A stretch of 64,000 nucleotides of DNA from assembly GCF_000378125.1 (NCBI RefSeq), contig NZ_KB899241.1, positions 1,711,652 to 1,775,651 on the forward strand, written 5' to 3'. The first letter of the stretch is position 1. Each line of letters starts with the position of its first letter. Of the stretch, positions 58,865 to 64,000 are shown piece after piece. Source of the stretch: Rudaea cellulosilytica DSM 22992 (GTDB lineage: Bacteria > Pseudomonadota > Gammaproteobacteria > Xanthomonadales > Rhodanobacteraceae). The translations under genes and the position numbers were made by a program. Under the pieces are notes generated by a model. That model had not been told where the DNA came from. It saw only the letters and a list, made by a program, of their open reading frames with translations, and did not search any database.

Positions 58865-59827
58865 GTGGCAGAATTCGCGCTGATCGACCTGATCCGCGCG
58901 CGCTGCGCGGTCGCGCGCGAGGATGTGCGCCTCGGTATCGGCGACGATGCGGCGTTGCTTGCGGTACCGGCAGGGCAGATGCTCGCGGTCAGCACCGACA
59001 CGCTCGTGTCGGGTGTGCATTTCCCGAAGGATACGGCGCCGTTCGATATCGGTTGGAAGTCGCTCGCGGTCAACCTGAGCGATCTCGCCGCGATGGGCGC
59101 GACGCCGGCATGGGCGACGCTGGCGCTGACCTTGCCCGACGCCGATGCCGCGTGGACAGCGGCGTTCGTCGATGGCTTTGCCGCGCTCGCGCGCGAATTC
59201 GATCTCGCCCTCGTCGGCGGCGACACGACGCAGGGGCCGCTTTCCATCACCGTGACCGTGCACGGCTTCGTGCCGGAATCGCTGGCGCTACGCCGCAGTG
59301 GCGCGAAAGTCGGCGACGCGGTGTTCGTCACCGGCACGCTCGGCGATGCGGCGGCGGGCCTGGCGCTCCTGCAAGGTCCGGGTGTTGCCGGGAAAGCGCA
59401 GGAACATCTGCTCGCGAGGCTGAACCGGCCCACGCCGCGCGTCGCGCAAGGCTTGCTGTTGCGCGCTCGCGCGCATGCCTGCATCGACGTGTCGGACGGT
59501 CTCGTCGCCGATCTCGGGCATATCTGCCACGCCAGCGCGGTCGGTGCCGAAATCGATCTGACGCTGCTGCCGGCATCGCCGGCGCTGCTGGGCCTCGTCG
59601 CCGCGGAAGCGCGAGTGTCGCTGCAACTCGCTGGCGGCGACGACTACGAGTTGTGCTTCAGCGCCGCTCCGGCGATCGCAATCGAACTGCTCAACGACCT
59701 TGCGCGCAGCGGTTGCGCGGCGACGCGCATCGGCCGCATCGTCGCTGAGCCAGGCGTGCGCGTGCGCGCTGTGGACGGTAGCCTCGTGGCGTCGCCGCGT
59801 CCGGGCTGGGAGCATTTTTCGCCATGA
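58865..59827 (+). CDS. thiL: Thiamine-monophosphate kinase
   Basis: This 320-residue enzyme phosphorylates TMP to thiamine diphosphate. Metal/ATP motifs are [22 protein letters not shown] and [13 protein letters not shown], and later [12 protein letters not shown] and [11 protein letters not shown]. The start is the GTG at 58865, one base after the nusB stop, giving [12 protein letters not shown], which matches ThiL N-termini. The end overlaps pgpA by 4 bp (ATGA). Confidence 0.96.
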   Translation: MAEFALIDLIRARCAVAREDVRLGIGDDAALLAVPAGQMLAVSTDTLVSGVHFPKDTAPFDIGWKSLAVNLSDLAAMGATPAWATLALTLPDADAAWTAAFVDGFAALAREFDLALVGGDTTQGPLSITVTVHGFVPESLALRRSGAKVGDAVFVTGTLGDAAAGLALLQGPGVAGKAQEHLLARLNRPTPRVAQGLLLRARAHACIDVSDGLVADLGHICHASAVGAEIDLTLLPASPALLGLVAAEARVSLQLAGGDDYELCFSAAPAIAIELLNDLARSGCAATRIGRIVAEPGVRVRAVDGSLVASPRPGWEHFSP

Positions 59828-60318
59828 GGCTCGACCCAAGCCAACGCGCCGCACTGCTGCGCGATCCGGCCAGGTGGATCGCCTGCGGCTTCGGCACGGG
59901 GCTGAGCCCGGTCGCGCCCGGCACCGCGGGTTCGCTGGCCGCGCTGCTGCCCTGGTTGGCGCTGCGCGAACTGCCGTGGCCGTTGTACTTCGCCGTCGTC
60001 GCGTTCGCATTCGCGCTCGGCGTGTGGGCGTGTGCGCGCGTCGTCGACAGGTTGCATGTCGACGACCCGGGTTTCGTCGTCTGGGACGAATTCGTCGGCC
60101 AATGGATCGCACTGATGCCGCTGCTGTGGATGCCGTCTGCGTGGTGGCTGCTTGCGGCGGGATTCGCCTTGTTCCGGCTTTTCGACATTGCCAAACCCTG
60201 GCCGGTGTCGTGGGCGGACCGCAACATCAAAGGCGGGTTCGGCGTAATGCTCGACGACGTTCTCGCCGGCGTCTATGCCGCGCTCGCGCTGGCAGCCTTA
60301 ACGAGACTTGTGGGATAG
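59824..60318 (+). CDS. pgpA: Phosphatidylglycerophosphatase A
   Basis: This 164-residue inner-membrane enzyme removes phosphate from phosphatidylglycerophosphate to make phosphatidylglycerol. The motif [20 protein letters not shown] near the N-terminus, [13 protein letters not shown] in the middle and [20 protein letters not shown] mark the family, with about three or four membrane helices. It is the last gene of the coupled run; no clear terminator follows. Confidence 0.95.
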   Translation: MRLDPSQRAALLRDPARWIACGFGTGLSPVAPGTAGSLAALLPWLALRELPWPLYFAVVAFAFALGVWACARVVDRLHVDDPGFVVWDEFVGQWIALMPLLWMPSAWWLLAAGFALFRLFDIAKPWPVSWADRNIKGGFGVMLDDVLAGVYAALALAALTRLVG

Positions 60319-60401
60319 TTCGGTGCACCTTTGCCCTCGTTGCTGATCGCGAAAATCATGAGCGCTCACCACCTCCCGACTGTTTCTTCAGAGCACCTCC
60401 C

Positions 60402-61139
60402 ATGACCGAAGAAGAAATCCGCAAGCGCGCGTTCGCAATGCCGATCGACAACCCGGCCTATCCGCCGGGGCCGTATCTGTTCGTCGACCGCGAGTACCTG
60501 ATCATCACCTATCGCACCGATCCCGATGCGCTTGCGAAGATCATCCCGGCGCCGCTCGAGATGACCGAGCCGGTGGTGAAGTACGAATTCATCCGCATGC
60601 CGGATTCGACCGGCTTCGGCGACTACACCGAGTCGGGCCAGGTCATTCCGATCAAGTACAAGGGCGAGCCCGGCGGTTACGTGCGCATGATGTTCCTCGA
60701 CGATCATCCGCCGACCGCGGGCGGGCGCGAGCTCTGGGGCTTCCCGAAAAAGATCGGCGAGCCGACGCTCAAGGTGCATCGCGATACGCTCGTCGGCGAG
60801 CTGCGCTATTCGGACATGCCCGTTGCGCGTGGCACGATGGGCTTCAAGTACGCGCCGATGGATCGCAACAAGGCGATCGCGAGCTTGGAGGCGCCGGCCT
60901 ATCTGCTCAAAATCCTACCGCATGTCGACGGCACGCCGCGCATCTGCGAGCTGGTGCGTTATGCGATGCAGTGCAAGGAGTTCAAGGGCGCGTGGACCGG
61001 GCCCGGCGCGCTCGACCTGTTCGCGCATGCGCTCGCGCCGGTGGCGGATTTGCCGGTGCGCGAGGTCCTCTCCGCCGTGCACCTGAAAGCGGACCTGCTT
61101 CTGCCCTACGGCGAAGTCGTGCACGACTATCTTGCTTAG
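60402..61139 (+). CDS. Acetoacetate decarboxylase-family protein
   Basis: This 245-residue protein matches the ADC fold: [30 protein letters not shown], and [14 protein letters not shown] with the Schiff-base lysine expected at Lys116 (first Lys of the pair). Acetoacetate decarboxylase makes acetone and CO2, but many ADC-like proteins have other substrates, and nothing nearby settles this. It is a monocistronic gene after pgpA with no clear ribosome site, and a palindrome follows the stop. Confidence 0.88.
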   Translation: MTEEEIRKRAFAMPIDNPAYPPGPYLFVDREYLIITYRTDPDALAKIIPAPLEMTEPVVKYEFIRMPDSTGFGDYTESGQVIPIKYKGEPGGYVRMMFLDDHPPTAGGRELWGFPKKIGEPTLKVHRDTLVGELRYSDMPVARGTMGFKYAPMDRNKAIASLEAPAYLLKILPHVDGTPRICELVRYAMQCKEFKGAWTGPGALDLFAHALAPVADLPVREVLSAVHLKADLLLPYGEVVHDYLA

Positions 61140-61149
61140 CTCGGCTGCC

Positions 61150-61177
61150 CGTCATTCCCGCGCACGCGGGGATGACG
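61150..61177. repeat. CATTCC-type palindrome between convergent genes
   Basis: CGTCATTCCCGCG (61150-61162) pairs with 61165-61177 with a single G-T pair and a two-base centre. It lies between the ADC-like and BON-domain genes, which converge, and could act as a two-way transcription end, although no T-run is present. Confidence 0.65.
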
Positions 61178-61192
61178 AGTGCGCACATACCG

Positions 61193-61792
61193 TCAGGCGT
61201 CGGTGTATTCGAACACCTTCACCACCTTGGCGACGCCGGTGACATTGCGCGCGACTTCGACGACGGCATCGGCCTCGTCGCGGCTGACCATGCCCATCAG
61301 GTAGACGACGCTGTCGACCGTGGTCACGTTGACCCGACTCGGGTCGAAATCATTGAGGCTGGTGATGTCGAGCAGCGCGGTCTTCACGCGTGCGGTCATC
61401 GTGTTGTCCGCGCGGCGGCGCCAGAAGCCGATCGGCTCGTCGGTGACTTCGATTTCGTTGACCACGCGTTTGACGCCGTCGAGATGCTCGACCTGCGCTT
61501 GCGCGCGCTGCTTGAGCTCCGCGCTGCGCAATTGGCCGCAGAGCAACAGGCTGCCGTTGTAGACGACCGTGTGGACGAAGTTGTCGTCGTTGACGAAAGC
61601 CTTGTCGCGGTTGATCGCATCGCTTGCGTTCAACGCGAGGCGGCGGTCGGCGAGCACGGTGCCGGCATCGCGGCGATCGTGCGCCACGCCGACTCCGGCG
61701 GCCACGCCCGCGCCGGCCACAGCGAGCAGGCAGCCTTGCAACGGTGTTGCCAGGGCGAGAAGAAGTATCAATTTATACAATGCGCGATTCAT
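61193..61792 (-). CDS. BON-domain lipoprotein (DolP/YraP-like)
   Basis: This 199-residue predicted lipoprotein has the signal LILLLALATPLQGC, with lipobox Cys near 22, and two BON domains (about 45-115 and 125-195; DDNFVHTVVYNGSLLLCGQL, VDSVVYLMGMVSRDEADAV). E. coli DolP (191 residues) supports outer-membrane integrity and BAM activity. It is encoded after yraN and lpoA, as dolP is in E. coli (lpoA-yraN-diaA-dolP), here without diaA. No clear ribosome site is visible. Confidence 0.92.
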   Translation of the reverse strand: MNRALYKLILLLALATPLQGCLLAVAGAGVAAGVGVAHDRRDAGTVLADRRLALNASDAINRDKAFVNDDNFVHTVVYNGSLLLCGQLRSAELKQRAQAQVEHLDGVKRVVNEIEVTDEPIGFWRRRADNTMTARVKTALLDITSLNDFDPSRVNVTTVDSVVYLMGMVSRDEADAVVEVARNVTGVAKVVKVFEYTDA

Positions 61793-61863
61793 GGTGAAGG
61801 GGTCGGGGCGGTGGCGGTACGGTTGCGCCTGGGCGGTGACTCGGCGCTGAACGCGCGGTGTCC

Positions 61864-62250
61864 TCACACCGCCTCGAAGGCATTGCGCGTCCATTCGAAG
61901 ACGGGTCGTTGCGGCGTGCCGGCACAGCCGATCACGTCGAAACGACAAGGCAGGTCGGCGAACCGTGCATGCGCCTGCAGGAACACCTGCGCGGTCTGCA
62001 CGAGCTTGCGCTGCTTGGTCGCGCCGACCGAGGCGGTGCCGCCGCCGCGCGTTGCATCGTCGCGGTAGCGCACCTCGACGAAGATCAGGACATCTCCGTC
62101 GTGCGCGTTCCGATCGAGCATGACGAGGTCGATCTCGCCGTAGCGGCAATGGAAGTTGCGTGTGACGGGTTCGAGTCCGGCTTTGCGCAGATGCGCGAGC
62201 GCCGCGCTTTCCCAGAGTTCACCGATTGCGCGCGCGCTCATCGACGCCAT
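61864..62250 (-). CDS. yraN: YraN-family (UPF0102) nuclease-like protein
   Basis: This 128-residue protein has an endonuclease-like core (AALAHLRKAGLEPVTRNFHC, YGEIDLVMLDR, LIFVEVRYR) of the PD-(D/E)xK type; the D and ExR residues are visible. The function is not established. It starts 4 bp after the lpoA stop, so it is probably in the lpoA operon; an ATG three codons later is an alternative start. Confidence 0.93.
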   Translation of the reverse strand: MASMSARAIGELWESAALAHLRKAGLEPVTRNFHCRYGEIDLVMLDRNAHDGDVLIFVEVRYRDDATRGGGTASVGATKQRKLVQTAQVFLQAHARFADLPCRFDVIGCAGTPQRPVFEWTRNAFEAV

Positions 62251-62254
62251 GCGC

Positions 62255-64000
62255 CTAGGGCGTCGGTGCGCCGACCTGCAGGCTGCCGCTGACCGGTGTG
62301 GCGACGCCTTCGCTGAAGCGTGCCCAGGTCAGCAGGCGCTGGATGCGGCCGCTGCCGTCGTTGCCGAGCTGACCGGTCGCGCCGGGCAAATAGGCATCGT
62401 GGTGCTGGCTCATCCATTCGAGGTAGGGAACGAGAGCATAGGCATCCATGCCCATTGCGAACAGGCGCGCACCGGCGCCGCGCGCGGATTCGAGCGAATT
62501 GGCGATGTCGCCGTGGTGCGGCAACCCGACTACCGCATCAAACAACCAAGGCGCGTCGCAGAACTCGACGCCGTCGAGATCGCGATCCATGCCCGGATTG
62601 GTCAGGCCGCCGAACAGATGCGAGGTAGCGAACACGGGCAGGTTCACGTAGCCGGCGAGCTTGAGTTGCGGCACGAACAGACGCGCTTGTTGCGGTGTCA
62701 TGCTGATGAACACACCGCTGTTGGCCGGGTTGGCCGCATCGTTGCCGCCGGCGGCGCTCGGCGTCGGCAATGTGGCGAGCGCATTTTTTATGTTCGCGGC
62801 GAAGTTCAATTCGCCGGCCTTCAGGCGTGATTCGCCGATCACGCTGCCCTGTCCGGCCTCGAACTGGGCATGGAATGCGGCCGCGGCACGCTCGGCCCAA
62901 TCGCTGTCGGCAGCGATGATCGCGGCGTGGTTGAGGCCGCGATCGAGCATGTGCTGAGCGGCCTGCGCGCCTTCGGTGTCGGGATTGAGGCCGAATGCCG
63001 CGCTGCCCGGCGGCGGCGCCTCGCCGCGTTCGGGCAGGTTGAGCGCGAGCACCGGCGCCGTCAGCTGGCTTTGCGCGAACACGGCAGAAACCGCATCGCG
63101 GCGCAGCGGTCCGATCACGTGATCGGCGCCATCGGCGACTGCGTGCTGGTAGGCGCTGATCGCGTCGGCGGCGCTGTTGCCGGCATCGTACACGCGCAGT
63201 TCCGGACGCGACGTGTGCGTGTCGGAGAAATAGGCGGCGAACACGCCGTCGCGCACGGCCTGGGCAACGGCCTTGAGCTGACCGTCGATCGGCAACAGCA
63301 GCGCGATCACGCGCGCCGGACGATAGCCTTCGCCGTTCATCGCATTCGCGCCGCCCTGCGTGCCGACCGGCAATCCCGGCTGCGTGATCCCCTGCGCCAG
63401 CGCCTGTCCGGATCGGCGCAACGCAAGATCGATGTAGGCACGCAAGGCGTCGCCAGGCAGCAACGAGGCAGCCTGTTGCTTGAGCATCTCCGCATCGATG
63501 CTAGCCAGCGTATCGACGATCTGGTTTTCGTTGCGCTCGCGGTCCTTGCCCTGCAGCGCGGGATTGAGTGCGGCACGCGTGCGAGCGCTCGCGAATGGGT
63601 CGCCGGCAAGCGCCTGCGCGCGTGCGCGCAGCTCGAGCGTGCGCAGGCGAAGCGGGCGCGACAGCTTCGTCTCATCGAGCGTGAGCAGAGTCAGCGCACG
63701 CTGCGTGTCCTTCTTCGACAGCGCGAGTTCCGCTTCGAGCAGATCGAGTCGCGGCTGCTCGGCTTCGGGCAGGCGGCGCGCCTTGACCCCATCGAGCGCC
63801 CAGGCGACTGCGTTGAGATTGCCTTCCTCGTGAAACGCTTCGGCGGCGCGCAAACGATAGTGGTCGCGATATTCGCGGTCGCCTTCGGCAATATCCATGA
63901 AGGCCTGGCCGGCGCGGTCGAATTCGCCGTTCTTGAACCATTGTTCCGCTTCGCTCGCGGCCGGCCCATTGTCGCGATTGCCGGGCAGTTCGGCGCAGCC
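62255..64000 (-). CDS. lpoA: Penicillin-binding protein activator LpoA (5' end missing)
   Basis: 581 residues of an LppC/LpoA-family lipoprotein lie in the window; the gene continues past the right edge. The first residues visible are GCAELPGNRDN, so the Cys is probably the lipidated residue and only the signal peptide is cut off. The N-terminal part is TPR-like (RAAEAFHEEGNLNAVAWALD). The C-terminal part is a periplasmic-binding-protein fold (IALLLPIDGQLKAVAQAV, VIGPLRRDAVSAVFAQ). LpoA reaches across the periplasm to activate PBP1A. yraN follows 4 bp later. Confidence 0.93.
   Translation of the reverse strand, partial: GCAELPGNRDNGPAASEAEQWFKNGEFDRAGQAFMDIAEGDREYRDHYRLRAAEAFHEEGNLNAVAWALDGVKARRLPEAEQPRLDLLEAELALSKKDTQRALTLLTLDETKLSRPLRLRTLELRARAQALAGDPFASARTRAALNPALQGKDRERNENQIVDTLASIDAEMLKQQAASLLPGDALRAYIDLALRRSGQALAQGITQPGLPVGTQGGANAMNGEGYRPARVIALLLPIDGQLKAVAQAVRDGVFAAYFSDTHTSRPELRVYDAGNSAADAISAYQHAVADGADHVIGPLRRDAVSAVFAQSQLTAPVLALNLPERGEAPPPGSAAFGLNPDTEGAQAAQHMLDRGLNHAAIIAADSDWAERAAAAFHAQFEAGQGSVIGESRLKAGELNFAANIKNALATLPTPSAAGGNDAANPANSGVFISMTPQQARLFVPQLKLAGYVNLPVFATSHLFGGLTNPGMDRDLDGVEFCDAPWLFDAVVGLPHHGDIANSLESARGAGARLFAMGMDAYALVPYLEWMSQHHDAYLPGATGQLGNDGSGRIQRLLTWARFSEGVATPVSGSLQVGAPTP

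Overview
The window is high-GC, tightly packed DNA with long translationally coupled operons. I read it as a Xanthomonadales (Lysobacterales) gammaproteobacterium, probably Rhodanobacteraceae-like. The basis is the type II secretion order E-F-G-H-I-J-K-L-M-N-D (Xanthomonas xps style), the pepA/holC/valS and lptF/lptG neighbourhood, the nrdR-rib-nusB-thiL-pgpA block, and an apparent exosortase-H-associated membrane protein. I saw no rRNA, tRNA, CRISPR array, insertion sequence or prophage.

Layout. 1-588 is non-coding and rich in hairpins. 589-15730 is read leftwards: a DUF748/AsmA-like envelope protein, a secreted S9 peptidase, valS, a XRE-cupin regulator, a secreted cyclophilin, a TonB-dependent receptor, holC and pepA. 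The three genes between holC and valS interrupt an otherwise classical pepA-holC-valS order. lptF and lptG diverge from pepA and encode the LPS-export permease. After an RDD-family membrane protein come xerD, dsbC and purL.

24886-37709 is one long secretion locus. A predicted exosortase-H-associated membrane protein sits 5 bp before gspE. The complete type II machine follows (gspE, F, G, H, I, J, K, L, M, the GspC-like gspN, and gspD), with one extra small lipoprotein gene between gspN and gspD and another lipoprotein after gspD. Next are two secreted proteins of unknown function, each followed by a good terminator, and a periplasmic parvulin.

41972-49651 is a surface-glycan locus: an ABC exporter (Wzm/Wzt), a methyltransferase, a large protein that looks like a PqqD-type winged helix fused to a glycosyltransferase-like domain, and a GT2 glycosyltransferase. 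Convergent to these is a protein made of two near-identical GT2-TPR units. pyrF and ettA follow on the minus strand.

52417-60318 is a coupled housekeeping run: glyA, nrdR, ribD, ribE, a CPBP membrane protease, ribBA with a degenerate RibA half, ribH, nusB, thiL and pgpA. The right end has an acetoacetate-decarboxylase-like gene, and then, on the minus strand, a BON-domain lipoprotein, yraN and the 3' part of lpoA, which runs off the edge.

The most unusual items are the exosortase-associated gene joined to the type II secretion operon, the two extra lipoproteins around the secretin, the PqqD-like/glycosyltransferase fusion with its duplicated GT2 neighbour, the receptor/regulator block inserted between holC and valS, and the structured non-coding left edge.
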